Shown here: positions 1-7,370 of the stretch, piece by piece
Position numbering within the stretch: position 1 is the first letter of the stretch
Layout: every line of letters starts with the position of its first letter
NCBI RefSeq assembly: GCF_012317045.1
Contig: NZ_CP051154.1
Location: 2,728,001 to 2,792,000 of the forward strand
DNA from: Leifsonia sp. PS1209
Lineage (GTDB): Bacteria > Actinomycetota > Actinomycetes > Actinomycetales > Microbacteriaceae
Reading direction: 5' to 3'
Length of the DNA: 64,000 nt
Notes under the pieces: model-generated
Databases searched by the model: none
Seen by the model: the letters and a program-made list of their open reading frames with translations, nothing else
What the model was told of the DNA's origin: nothing
Made by a program: the position numbers and the translations under genes

Positions 1-375
1 CCCGAGCGGGTCGCCGAGCTGGCCAGGGAACTGCGCAAACGGATGCTGGTCAGCCGCCGCTTCCAGTCGTCGTACGTGGACAAGCCCGTGGTTGGCAGCG
101 GCCTGCTCGGCCTGGCCGGATGGATGCTCGAACCGTCCAACGAGCGAGCCGCCGACCCGGCCTGGCTGGACGCCGGCTTCCGGATGTACGGGCTGGCAAC
201 CCGGATGAACGCCCGCCAAGACCTCCCCAGCCTCAACCGGGTCCTGCTGCGCGACGAGCTCGTCGCCGCCCACGGTGCCGAGCGGGTGGACGCGGCGGTC
301 GCCGCCGCCGCCGAGATTCCGCGCGACGAGGCGACGACGGCCGGATACGCGCTGCTGCAGTCGCTGCGCTACTGA
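1..375 (+). CDS. C-terminal part of an unrecognised protein (5' end outside window)
   Basis: The frame is open from the first base and ends with TGA at 373-375, so 124 residues are visible. The segment is rich in Ala, Leu and Arg, contains no cysteine and no motif I can name; a stretch reading GWMLEPSNERAADPAW is its most distinctive part. I could not assign a family. An internal ATG at 43 exists, but the open frame upstream of it has the same composition, so the gene most likely begins before the window. It converges with the exporter genes on the other strand, with the hairpin repeat block in between. Confidence 0.7.
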   Translation, partial: PERVAELARELRKRMLVSRRFQSSYVDKPVVGSGLLGLAGWMLEPSNERAADPAWLDAGFRMYGLATRMNARQDLPSLNRVLLRDELVAAHGAERVDAAVAAAAEIPRDEATTAGYALLQSLRY

Positions 376-397
376 GGGCGGACAGCGCCCCTGCGCG

Positions 398-493
398 CTC
401 CGCTCGCGCGGAGAAAGCACGACGCGCCGCCCGGATCTCCGTAGGAACGGAGACGCGGACGGCGCGTCGTGCCGATGTTCCGCCTGAGCGGAG
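398..493. repeat. three-unit hairpin repeat, CTCCG-N6-CGGAG, about 40-bp period
   Basis: Three 16-base hairpin cores sit at 398-413 (CTCCG/CGGAG), 437-452 (CTCCG/CGGAG) and 478-493 (TTCCG/CGGAG). All have a 6-base loop and the start-to-start spacing is 39 and 41 bases. The bases after each core are G+C rich (GAAAGC, ACGCGG, GCGG). The same unit recurs six times at 44555-44782. Both blocks lie in the gap between two converging genes. Confidence 0.7.
417..472. terminator. long stem-loop between converging genes, possible two-way terminator
   Basis: GCACGACGCGCC at 417-428 is the exact reverse complement of GGCGCGTCGTGC at 461-472. The bases inside are partly complementary and enclose the central repeat core CTCCG/CGGAG (437-452), so the whole 56 bases can fold into one long hairpin. 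There is no T-run on either side, as is common for actinobacterial terminators. Its position between the stop codons at 375 (+) and 502 (-) fits a shared terminator. Confidence 0.5.
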
Positions 494-501
494 GCGGCGG
501 G

Positions 502-1320
502 TTACGCCTTGCGCATGTACGCGCGAACGGTGAGCGGCGCAAACACCGCGACGATGACCGCCGCGCCGAGGAGGGCGATCAGACCGTCCGACCCGAAGGT
601 GCCGTCGTTCGCGAGGTTGCGCACCGCCGTCACCAGGTGCGAGACCGGGTTGATGTTGACGAACCACTGCAGCCACTCGGGCAGCTTGTCCACTGGCACG
701 TATGCGTTCGAGAGGAACGTCAGCGGGAACAGCACCATGAACGAGATGCCCTGGACGCTGCTGGCCGTGCGGGCGATCACGCCGAAGAACGCGAAGATCC
801 AGCTGATCGCCCAGCTGCACACGATCACCAGCAGACCGGCGAGGATCACGAAGCCCAGGCCGCCTTCCGGTCGGTAGCCCATCGCGAAGCCGACGACGAA
901 TGTGATGGTCGTCGCGATCGCGTAGCGGAGCGTGTCGGCGAGGAGCGCACCGGCGAGCGGCGCGATGCGCGCGATCGGCAGGGATTTGAAGCGGTCGAAC
1001 ACGCCCTTGTCCATGTCCTCGCGCAGCTGCACGCCCGTCACGACCGACGTCGTGATGACGGTCTGCACCAGGATGCCCGGGATGAGGAGCGGGAGGTATC
1101 CCGCCACGTTCCCGGCGATGGCGCCGCCGAACAGGTTCGCGAACATCAGCGTGAAGATGATCGGCTGCAGTGTCACGTCGAACAGCTGTTCCGGGGTCCG
1201 CTTGATCTTCAGGAGACCGCGGTACGCCATCGTCAGCGAGTTCGCGACGCTCTGGGAGAGGCTGACGTGGTTCTTCAGCCGCCGCTCGGACGGCGGGGTG
1301 ATGACAGTGAGGGCGCTCAT
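502..1320 (-). CDS. ABC-2 type exporter permease, DrrB family
   Basis: This 272-residue membrane protein has about six hydrophobic segments and the DrrB-type middle region (REDMDKGVFDRFKSLPIAR) found in daunorubicin-resistance and related lipid or drug exporters. It would form the membrane channel for the ATPase encoded just upstream. The two genes overlap by four bases (ATGA, 1317-1320), so they are translationally coupled. The substrate cannot be read from sequence: DrrAB-type pumps export lipophilic drugs, lipids or toxic compounds. Its 3' end runs into the hairpin repeat block. Confidence 0.93.
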   Translation of the reverse strand: MSALTVITPPSERRLKNHVSLSQSVANSLTMAYRGLLKIKRTPEQLFDVTLQPIIFTLMFANLFGGAIAGNVAGYLPLLIPGILVQTVITTSVVTGVQLREDMDKGVFDRFKSLPIARIAPLAGALLADTLRYAIATTITFVVGFAMGYRPEGGLGFVILAGLLVIVCSWAISWIFAFFGVIARTASSVQGISFMVLFPLTFLSNAYVPVDKLPEWLQWFVNINPVSHLVTAVRNLANDGTFGSDGLIALLGAAVIVAVFAPLTVRAYMRKA

Positions 1321-2318
1321 GCGTCGACCCTTTCCGATTCGGGGGCCTCGGCGGAGTCGGACTTCTCGTCTTCGACGCCGTGGCCGGTGAGGGTGAGGAA
1401 GACCTCGTCGAGGGTCGGCTTCTGCACCGACATCTCGGTGAGGTGGATGCCCGCCTCGCGGAACGTCACGAACAGGTCGGTGACGGCATCCGCGTTGCGC
1501 ATCGGCGCGGTGATCCGCGTGCCTTCCGGCGAGATGACCGCATCCACGCCGAGCACGGTGGCGATGGCGCGACGCGCGTCCTCCATGTCGGCGGTGTCCG
1601 CCAGGCGCAGCTGCAGCGACGACTCGCCGACCGAGGCCTTGAGCTCGTCGGCCGTGCCCTCCGCGACGACACGTCCGGTGTCGATCACGGCGATGCGGTC
1701 GGCCAGCTGGTCGGCCTCATCCAGGTACTGGGTGGTGAGCAGCACCGTCGAGCCGGTGGCGACCAGGCGCCGGATGGTGTCCCACATCTGAGCGCGGGTG
1801 CGCGGGTCGAGGCCGGTGGTCGGCTCGTCGAGGAAGATCAGCGGCGGTTGCGCGATCAGGCTGGCAGCGAGGTCGAGGCGACGGCGCATCCCGCCGGAGA
1901 ACTTGGAGATGGGACGCTTGGCGGCGTCGGTCAAGCCGAACTCTTCGAGGAGTTCCGCGGACTTCCGCTTCGCCTCCGACCGGCTCAGACCGAGCAGGCG
2001 GGAGAAGATGACGAGGTTCTCCGTGGCGGAGAGCCGCTCATCCACCGACGCGAACTGCGCCGTCACGCCGATGAGCTGGCGGACGACCTGCTGCTCCCTG
2101 CGGATGTCGTGGCCGAAGATGGTGGCCTCGCCGGCGTCCGGCTTGAGCAGGGTGGCGAGCATGGAGATGGTGGTGGTCTTGCCTGCGCCGTTCGGGCCGA
2201 GCACACCGTAGACGGCTCCGGCGCGGACGCTGAGGTCGACGCCGTCGACCGCGCGGTTGTCGCCGAAGACCTTGACGAGCCCGTGGGCTTCGACCGCCCA
2301 TTCTGAGCTGGTGGTCAT
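1317..2318 (-). CDS. ABC exporter ATP-binding protein, DrrA family
   Basis: A 333-residue ATPase with Walker A (GPNGAGKTTT), signature (SGGMRRRLDLAASL) and Walker B (LIFLDEPTTGLD). The H-loop has the DrrA form TTQYLDEAD, with Gln-Tyr where most ABC ATPases have His. The C-terminal extension has the DrrA tail motif PTLDEVFLTLTG, then an acidic end. A ribosome site AGGAAGG lies 7 bases before the ATG. It is the first gene of a two-gene operon with the permease. The 11-bp iterons upstream suggest control by a regulator that is not encoded next to it. Confidence 0.95.
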   Translation of the reverse strand: MTTSSEWAVEAHGLVKVFGDNRAVDGVDLSVRAGAVYGVLGPNGAGKTTTISMLATLLKPDAGEATIFGHDIRREQQVVRQLIGVTAQFASVDERLSATENLVIFSRLLGLSRSEAKRKSAELLEEFGLTDAAKRPISKFSGGMRRRLDLAASLIAQPPLIFLDEPTTGLDPRTRAQMWDTIRRLVATGSTVLLTTQYLDEADQLADRIAVIDTGRVVAEGTADELKASVGESSLQLRLADTADMEDARRAIATVLGVDAVISPEGTRITAPMRNADAVTDLFVTFREAGIHLTEMSVQKPTLDEVFLTLTGHGVEDEKSDSAEAPESERVDA

Positions 2319-2373
2319 GGTGATCCTTCCTGATGGATGGGATTCGAGTTGATGCTGACGATGTTTCCTGGGC

Positions 2374-2403
2374 GCGCTTACACGGCGCTTACGTGGCGCT
2401 TAC
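2374..2403 (-). promoter_or_regulatory. three direct repeats GCGCTTAC with exact 11-bp period upstream of the exporter operon
   Basis: GCGCTTAC occurs at 2374-2381, 2385-2392 and 2396-2403 (GTAAGCGC on the coding strand), each exactly 11 bases apart, 56-85 bases before the exporter start. A further GTAAG in the opposite sense is at 2421-2425. Direct repeats at one helical turn are the known layout for OmpR/PhoB-type winged-helix and SARP activators. That such a regulator binds here is inference. Confidence 0.55.
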
Positions 2404-2435
2404 AGCGGAGAGGAGGCGGTGTAAGTGGGGCTTTC

Positions 2436-3017
2436 TCACGCCGCGGGGCGCAGCACGGCGGCGAGCAGGGTCGCCCTGTCGATGCCCGCGATGGCGATCG
2501 CCCGCGGAACCGTGCCGAGCTCGATCGTGAGGATGCCGGCGAGCAGGTCGGCCTCCGCCGTGCGCCCGTCGCGGTCGCGGCCATGCCCACGACCCGCGAT
2601 GTTGTGCGCCCTCACCAGCGCATCCCGGGCCGAAGCACCCCAGCGCGGCCGGGCGATACGCGGCGCAGCGGTCAGCCGTTCCTCCGGCACCGGCTCGACG
2701 CCCGCAGCGCGCAGGCTCGCGTCTCGTTCGGCGCGAAGGGCCGCCTCGATGCCCGCGTGGTCGAGGCCGGAGGCGGCGAGGGCGCGCTGGGCGCTGGTTC
2801 CCTTGGCGGCGGCGAGGGCGAGCAGCAGGTGCTCCGCCTCGACGAGGGATGCGCCGCGACGGCGGGCCTCCTCGACGGCCCGGATGACCGTGGCGCGCAG
2901 GGAGCGGGACAGGCGGCGGTCGTCGCGGGTCTCGTCGCGCTCGACCGGGTCCTGGGGCTCGATCGGGTCCTGAGGCTCGATCGGGTCGTCGTGTTCTGGT
3001 GTGCTGTTCTCAGGCAT
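2436..3017 (-). CDS. Clp N-terminal (Clp_N) domain protein, stand-alone
   Basis: 193 residues. After an acidic low-complexity start (repeat PIEPQD), two Clp_N-like repeats follow at roughly residues 35-90 and 120-190. They show the pattern V-EAEHLLLALAAA...AL and A-ADLLAGIL...RAI known from the ClpA/ClpC substrate-binding N-domain. No AAA+ ATPase module follows, so it cannot unfold proteins alone; it may act as an adaptor or stress sensor (inference). It starts inside the end of the HTH gene (8-base overlap) with a strong GAGGAGG ribosome site, so the two are co-expressed. Confidence 0.85.
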   Translation of the reverse strand: MPENSTPEHDDPIEPQDPIEPQDPVERDETRDDRRLSRSLRATVIRAVEEARRRGASLVEAEHLLLALAAAKGTSAQRALAASGLDHAGIEAALRAERDASLRAAGVEPVPEERLTAAPRIARPRWGASARDALVRAHNIAGRGHGRDRDGRTAEADLLAGILTIELGTVPRAIAIAGIDRATLLAAVLRPAA

Positions 3018-3249
3018 TGCGCCTCCTCAGTTCGATGCCTGCTGCCGCGACCCGGCGCAGGTGCTTCTTGTGCACGGCCTGCCTGGTGACGCCGAGGGCG
3101 TCGGCGATCTGGCTCCAGGTCCAGCCGTCGCGGAGTGCCCGCTCGACCTCGGCGTCTTCGAGCCGGTCGGCGAGTTCGCGGAGGGCGACGACGGAGGCAA
3201 GTCCGTCCGCCGCTCCGCCGATGGGTGCTGGTGTCTGTGTAGGTCCCAT
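3010..3249 (-). CDS. small helix-turn-helix protein, partner of the Clp_N protein
   Basis: 79 residues with one clear HTH near residues 43-64 (TWSQIADALGVTRQAVHKKH), preceded by a predicted helix (LRELADRLEDAEVERAL). It resembles the short DNA-binding proteins often found next to stand-alone Clp_N proteins in actinobacteria. The ATG at 3249 follows a -10-like box by six bases with no ribosome site, so the mRNA is probably leaderless. Two GGTTGC-type inverted repeats cover the promoter, which suggests the protein represses itself and the Clp_N gene. Confidence 0.8.
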   Translation of the reverse strand: MGPTQTPAPIGGAADGLASVVALRELADRLEDAEVERALRDGWTWSQIADALGVTRQAVHKKHLRRVAAAGIELRRRNA

Positions 3250-3252
3250 GTG

Positions 3253-3295
3253 AGCAACTTAGGTTGCTTAGATCGAATTGTCAACCTTGGTTGCT
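3253..3295 (-). promoter_or_regulatory. promoter with two overlapping palindromic operator sites
   Basis: On the minus strand there is TTGACA (3284-3279), a 17-base spacer, then TAAGTT (3261-3256), six bases and the ATG. Palindromic AGCAACTTAGGTTGCT (3253-3268) covers the -10 box, and AACCTTGGTT (3283-3292), extended to GGTTGCT on one side, covers the -35 box. The paired GGTTGC half-sites fit autorepression by the HTH protein; that protein-site pairing is inference. Confidence 0.6.
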
Positions 3296-3375
3296 AAAAC
3301 CGCGACGACGTTTCCGTGCGCGGAAGAGCGCCACGACGCAGCAATCTTGCACGGCTGCCGACGTAGACTGATGAA

Positions 3376-4761
3376 GTGACAGCGTACGTCTCGGCCTTCG
3401 ACCTTTTCTCCGTCGGCATCGGCCCCTCGAGTTCGCACACCGTCGGCCCCCTCCGAGCAGCGCGCGCCTTCTCCGAGCGCCTCGTCACCGACGGTCTCCT
3501 CCACCGCGTCAGCCAGGTCACCTGCACCCTGTACGGCTCCCTCGGCTCCACCGGCATCGGCCACGGGACCCCGGATGCCGTGCTCGCCGGCCTGGCGGGG
3601 CTCGAACCGGAGACCTGCCGTCCGGAAGACGTCCGTGGCGTCTGGGCAGGGCTCGGTCCCGGGTCGAGACTGCTGCTCGCCGGCCGCCGCGCCATCCCGA
3701 TCAGCGGCGACGACATCGCCTTCGAACCGCGCACCCGCCTCCCCGGCCACCCGAACGCCCTCACCATCACGGCCTGGGGTTCCAGCGACGACGGTGCCGT
3801 GGATGCGCTCCCCCTGCTCGAAGAGACCTACTACTCGATCGGCGGCGGCTTCATCCGGCGCGACGGCGAGGAGGCGGACCTGGCCGCGCGCGCCGCGCAT
3901 CCACTGCCGTACGACTCAGCGGAGGAACTACTGCGGCTGTGCGCGACCTTGGACATCCCGATCTGCGAGGTGGCACGCCGCAACGAGGCGGCGATCCACG
4001 GCGAAGAGGCGACGCGCGAACGCCTCGACCTGATCTGGTCGGCGATGGCGGAGTGCGTGGCCAACGGCCTCGCCGGGGACGGCACGCTGCCCGGCGGCCT
4101 CGGCGTCCGGCGCCGCGCAGCCGCGATGCGCGAGCACCTCGAATGCGTCGGCGACGAACCAGGCCGCGACACGTCCATCGAGTGGCTGCACGCGTTCGCG
4201 CTCGCGGTCAACGAGGAGAACGCGTCCGGTGGCCGCGTGGTCACGGCGCCGACGAACGGCGCGGCCGGGATCGTGCCGGCGGTCGCCCACTATTACCTGC
4301 GATTCGTGCCCGGTGCGTCGGCCGAAGGCATCCGGAAGTACCTGCTCACGGCGACGGCGATCGGCTCGCTGTTCAAGGCCAACGCCTCCATCTCCGGCGC
4401 GGAGGGCGGCTGCCAGGCGGAGGTCGGCTCGGCCTGCGCGATGGCGGCGGGCGCGCTCTGCGCGGTGCTCGGCGGCACCCCGCGCCAGGTCGAGAACGCG
4501 GCGGAGATCGCGATGGAGCACCACCTCGGCCTCACCTGCGACCCGGTGGGCGGCCTGGTGCAGATCCCGTGCATCGAACGCAACGCCATCGCGTCGTCGA
4601 CGGCGGTGTCGGCCGCGCGCCTCGCCCTGCACGGCGACGGCTCACACCTGGTCTCGCTGGACACGGTGATCGAGACGATGCGCCAGACCGGGCTCGACAT
4701 GTCGACCAAGTACAAGGAGACGAGCGAGGGCGGCCTCGCGGTGAACGTCATCGAGTGCTGA
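3376..4761 (+). CDS. sdaA: L-serine ammonia-lyase (L-serine dehydratase), [4Fe-4S] single-chain type
   Basis: 461 residues. It converts L-serine to pyruvate and ammonia in the cytosol. The N-terminal beta domain carries [14 protein letters not shown], the catalytic domain carries [14 protein letters not shown]. Four cysteines match the iron-sulfur site: Cys346 ([11 protein letters not shown]), Cys388 (TCDPVGG), Cys399 (IPCIERN) and the last residue Cys461. In the Legionella enzyme the equivalent four have the same mutual spacing, and the C-terminal cysteine ligates the resting cluster. The GTG start follows TAGACT by six bases with no ribosome site, pointing to a leaderless mRNA. Confidence 0.96.
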   Translation: MTAYVSAFDLFSVGIGPSSSHTVGPLRAARAFSERLVTDGLLHRVSQVTCTLYGSLGSTGIGHGTPDAVLAGLAGLEPETCRPEDVRGVWAGLGPGSRLLLAGRRAIPISGDDIAFEPRTRLPGHPNALTITAWGSSDDGAVDALPLLEETYYSIGGGFIRRDGEEADLAARAAHPLPYDSAEELLRLCATLDIPICEVARRNEAAIHGEEATRERLDLIWSAMAECVANGLAGDGTLPGGLGVRRRAAAMREHLECVGDEPGRDTSIEWLHAFALAVNEENASGGRVVTAPTNGAAGIVPAVAHYYLRFVPGASAEGIRKYLLTATAIGSLFKANASISGAEGGCQAEVGSACAMAAGALCAVLGGTPRQVENAAEIAMEHHLGLTCDPVGGLVQIPCIERNAIASSTAVSAARLALHGDGSHLVSLDTVIETMRQTGLDMSTKYKETSEGGLAVNVIEC

Positions 4762-4852
4762 GCCCGGCCGCCACATGACGGCGTGTGGATGCGCGTTACG
4801 CCGCATTGCGCAGGCGGTGGGCGGATCGGAAGCCGCTGGTTAGCGTGGTGCC

Positions 4853-5818
4853 GTGACCCACGCATCCGACCCCGCTGCCACCACAGGCCCAGCCATCGAC
4901 CCCGCAGCCGACACGTCCACCCACCCGCTCGGCGCTGCGCTGGCCGGGCCGCTCGTGTCGACGCAGTGGCTCGCCGACCACCTGGGTTCGGACGGCCTGG
5001 TGATCCTCGACGCGACCGTCGTCGCATCCACTCGGCAGGACGGGTCACCCACCTCCGTCAGCGGGCTCGACCAGTACCTGGTCGACGGCCACGTTCCCGG
5101 CGCCGTGTTCGCCGACCTGCTCGACGTATTCAGCGACCCGGCCGGGCCGTACCCGTTCAGCCGCCCGACCGCATCCGGGTTCGAGGCGGCGGCGGAGTCG
5201 GTGGGGGTCGACGCCGACACCACCGTCGTCGTGTACGACGCGTCGGCCGGACAGTGGGCGGCGCGGCTGTGGTGGCTGTTCCGGGCGTTCGGGCACGAGC
5301 GGGTGGCCGTGCTCGACGGCGGCGCGGTGAAGTGGAAGGCGGAGGAGCGGCCGGTCGAACGCGGGCACGTCGAACCGCGCGCGGCGGCGGGCTTCCTCGC
5401 GGAGGAACGGCCGGACGCCTGGGTGTCGAAGGCGGACATCGCCGCGGTGCTCGACGGCAGTGCGGACGCCTCGCTGGTCTGCGGCCTTCCGCCGAAGGAG
5501 TTCAGCGGCGAGGCCGGCGCGCGCAGCAGGCTCGGCCACATCCCCGGCAGCGTGAGCGCCCCGGCCGTGCGGCTCGTCTCCCGCGACACCAACGCGTTCC
5601 TCCCCGCTGCCGCACTGCGCACGACGTTCGCCGACGTGCTCGCCACCGACAGCCGCATCGTCGCGTACTGTGCTGCAGGAATCGCGGCGGCCTCCGACGC
5701 GCTGGCGCTGGCCGTGCTCGGCCGGAACGACGTCGCCATCTACGACGCCTCGCTCAACGAGTGGGCGGCCGACCCGGATGCGCCGCTGGCGGTCCTGGAC
5801 GCCGGACGCCCAACCTGA
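4853..5818 (+). CDS. sulfurtransferase, two rhodanese domains, variant active-site loop
   Basis: 321 residues with two rhodanese domains (roughly 35-165 and 195-310), as in thiosulfate/3-mercaptopyruvate sulfurtransferases. The candidate catalytic Cys273 lies in YCAAGIAAA; the usual loops are CGSGVTA (mercaptopyruvate type) or CRKGVTA (thiosulfate type), so substrate preference is unclear. The first domain has the typical WWLFRAFGHERVAVLDGG region. The GTG start follows TAGCGT by six bases (leaderless). The second sulfurtransferase in this window (37413-38255) has the classical loop. Confidence 0.88.
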   Translation: MTHASDPAATTGPAIDPAADTSTHPLGAALAGPLVSTQWLADHLGSDGLVILDATVVASTRQDGSPTSVSGLDQYLVDGHVPGAVFADLLDVFSDPAGPYPFSRPTASGFEAAAESVGVDADTTVVVYDASAGQWAARLWWLFRAFGHERVAVLDGGAVKWKAEERPVERGHVEPRAAAGFLAEERPDAWVSKADIAAVLDGSADASLVCGLPPKEFSGEAGARSRLGHIPGSVSAPAVRLVSRDTNAFLPAAALRTTFADVLATDSRIVAYCAAGIAAASDALALAVLGRNDVAIYDASLNEWAADPDAPLAVLDAGRPT

Positions 5819-5881
5819 ATCCCCGCTTCGGATTCGCCGAACGCCCGACGCACGACCGGTATGCGTGCATAAGCTCACATC

Positions 5882-6370
5882 ATGAGCCTCGCTGACATCC
5901 CACTCACCACCATCGACGGAGGCACCACCTCCCTCGGCGCGTTCGACGGCCAGGTCGTCCTGATCGTGAACGTCGCATCCCGCTGCGGCCTCGCGCCCCA
6001 GTACGAAAAGCTGGAAGCGCTGCAGAAGACGTACGGCGACCGCGGTTTCACGGTCATCGGCTTCCCGAGCAACCAGTTCCTGCAGGAGCTGTCGTCAACC
6101 GACGCGATCAAGGAGTACTGCTCCACGACGTGGGGCGTCACGTTCCCGATGATGGAGAAGGTCAAGGTCAACGGCAAGTCGCAGCACCCGCTCTACGCCG
6201 AGCTGACGAAGACCCCGGATGCGGCGGGCAAGGCCGGCAAGGTCAAGTGGAACTTCGAGAAGTTCGTCGTCCTCCCGAACGGCGAGGTGCACCGTTTCCG
6301 CCCGACGGTCGAGCCGGACGACCCCGCGATCGTCGGCCTCATCGAAGGCGCGCTGGCGGAGGCCGCCTGA
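5882..6370 (+). CDS. glutathione peroxidase family thiol peroxidase
   Basis: 162 residues, the full length for a bacterial GPx. The peroxidatic Cys35 is in NVASRCGLAPQY, where animal enzymes have selenocysteine. The second signature is FPSNQFLQE, in place of the usual FPCNQFGxQE, so the Cys there is Ser. The third, KWNFEKF, supplies the Trp and Asn of the catalytic tetrad. Another Cys at EYCSTTWGVTFP could serve as resolving residue. Proteins of this type usually take electrons from thioredoxin, and probably do so here. A short start site overlaps an AAGCTCACATC leader. Confidence 0.93.
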   Translation: MSLADIPLTTIDGGTTSLGAFDGQVVLIVNVASRCGLAPQYEKLEALQKTYGDRGFTVIGFPSNQFLQELSSTDAIKEYCSTTWGVTFPMMEKVKVNGKSQHPLYAELTKTPDAAGKAGKVKWNFEKFVVLPNGEVHRFRPTVEPDDPAIVGLIEGALAEAA

Positions 6371-6385
6371 CGGTCGCCCGCGGCT

Positions 6386-6493
6386 GCGGCGCGCGTCTCG
6401 GCCGCGCCGCGGTGCGTGTGAGCGGTGCGCGCTCTGGCCGCACCGCGGTGTGTGTGAGCGGCGCGTCATCCGGTCGCGCCGCGATCACGCGCG
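6386..6493. repeat. three imperfect 36-bp tandem repeats
   Basis: Units at 6386-6421, 6422-6457 and 6458-6493 begin GCGG(C/T)GCG and share GGCCGC(G/A)CCGCGGTG in the middle. The first two are nearly identical and end GTGTGA. The third is diverged and runs into the stop codon of the converging gene. The sequence can form several GC stems. It lies in the gap between two converging genes, like the two hairpin arrays elsewhere in the window, but the unit is different. Confidence 0.6.
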
Positions 6494-6778
6494 CCGGAAC
6501 CACCGCCCGGCGACACGCTCGGTGAGCCGCCACGGCCCGGTGTGCGCCAGGCTCTGGATGCGCTCCACCGCGTGCTCGGCCACCGGGATCGCGTCGTCGA
6601 CGGTGTCGGCCGTGAACCGCACGGTCACCCTGGCTTCGCCGGCGACCACGTCGAGGCTGCTGGCCTCGACGACCGCGAGCTCGGCGACGGCAGCGGCGGC
6701 AGCGGGAACGACGGCGTCGGGACGGATGCCAGGAAGCAGGAGACCTACGGAGACGATGACACGGAACGACGGCACCAT
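6485..6778 (-). CDS. small conserved-looking hypothetical protein
   Basis: 97 residues from an ATG at 6778. A hydrophobic start (FRVIVSVGLLLPGIRPDAVVPAAAAAVAE) is followed by a regular alternating segment (LDVVAGEARVTVRFTADTVDDA) and a Trp/Arg-rich end (GPWRLTERVAGRWFRRA), which looks like a small alpha/beta domain. No family recognised. The longer frame upstream overlaps the divergent DksA/TraR gene and has poor composition, so I prefer this start. Confidence 0.55.
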   Translation of the reverse strand: MVPSFRVIVSVGLLLPGIRPDAVVPAAAAAVAELAVVEASSLDVVAGEARVTVRFTADTVDDAIPVAEHAVERIQSLAHTGPWRLTERVAGRWFRRA

Positions 6779-6862
6779 TCGAGAGTACGCGAGCGCCGCA
6801 TCCCGATTTCGGGCGGATGAGGCGTACCCTGTCCTGGATCGGACACGCGTGATGGGGGCGCA

Positions 6863-7342
6863 ATGATGCGAATGGACGGAACGACGAGCCTGAACGACGG
6901 ACGACTGCGGGGGCAGGACCTGGATGCGCCGGAGCGCGGCGCCCACGGCCACGAGGCCTCCCGCCCTGCAGCCGGTGATCTCACCAGGGAGCAGATCGAG
7001 GAACTGACCGCTCTGCTGCTCGAGCGACGACGCGGTGACCAGGCGGAGGCGGAACGGCTCGCCGAATCGCTCGGCATCGTGCTCTCGGCCCGTTCCGACG
7101 CGACGGCCGACGACGAACACGACCCGGAAGGACCGACGCTGTCGTCCGAGTGGAGCAGGCTGCAGGCGCTCCGGGGCGAGACCAGCGACGACATCCGGGC
7201 AGTGGATGCGGCACTCGACCGGATCAGGCAGGGAACGTACGGTGCATGCGCGCGCTGCGGCTCGCCGATCGGCGTCGACCGTCTGCGCGCCCGGCCCACC
7301 GCCGAGCTGTGCATCGGGTGCGCGCTGGTCGTCGACAGCTGA
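6863..7342 (+). CDS. DksA/TraR family C4 zinc-finger protein
   Basis: 159 residues. The N-terminal half is helical and charged (DLTREQIEELTALLLERRR; SEWSRLQALRGETSDDIRAVDAAL), which fits the DksA coiled coil. The C-terminal finger has Cys129, Cys132, Cys150 and Cys153 (CARCG...CIGC). DksA-family proteins act in the secondary channel of RNA polymerase; whether this divergent member does so is inference. Two ATGs in a row (6863 and 6866) follow a GGGGG stretch, so the start is uncertain by one codon. Confidence 0.88.
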   Translation: MMRMDGTTSLNDGRLRGQDLDAPERGAHGHEASRPAAGDLTREQIEELTALLLERRRGDQAEAERLAESLGIVLSARSDATADDEHDPEGPTLSSEWSRLQALRGETSDDIRAVDAALDRIRQGTYGACARCGSPIGVDRLRARPTAELCIGCALVVDS

Positions 7343-7370
7343 GTTGCGGGGCGCGCTGGCCTCGTAGCTC

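Noticed and set aside
469..1791. 440-codon open frame opposite the exporter genes
   Set aside because: Antisense shadow of DrrB and DrrA coding sequence.
502..2318. DrrAB exporter as part of an antibiotic gene cluster
   Set aside because: No biosynthetic genes nearby; the neighbours are a Clp_N protein and housekeeping enzymes.
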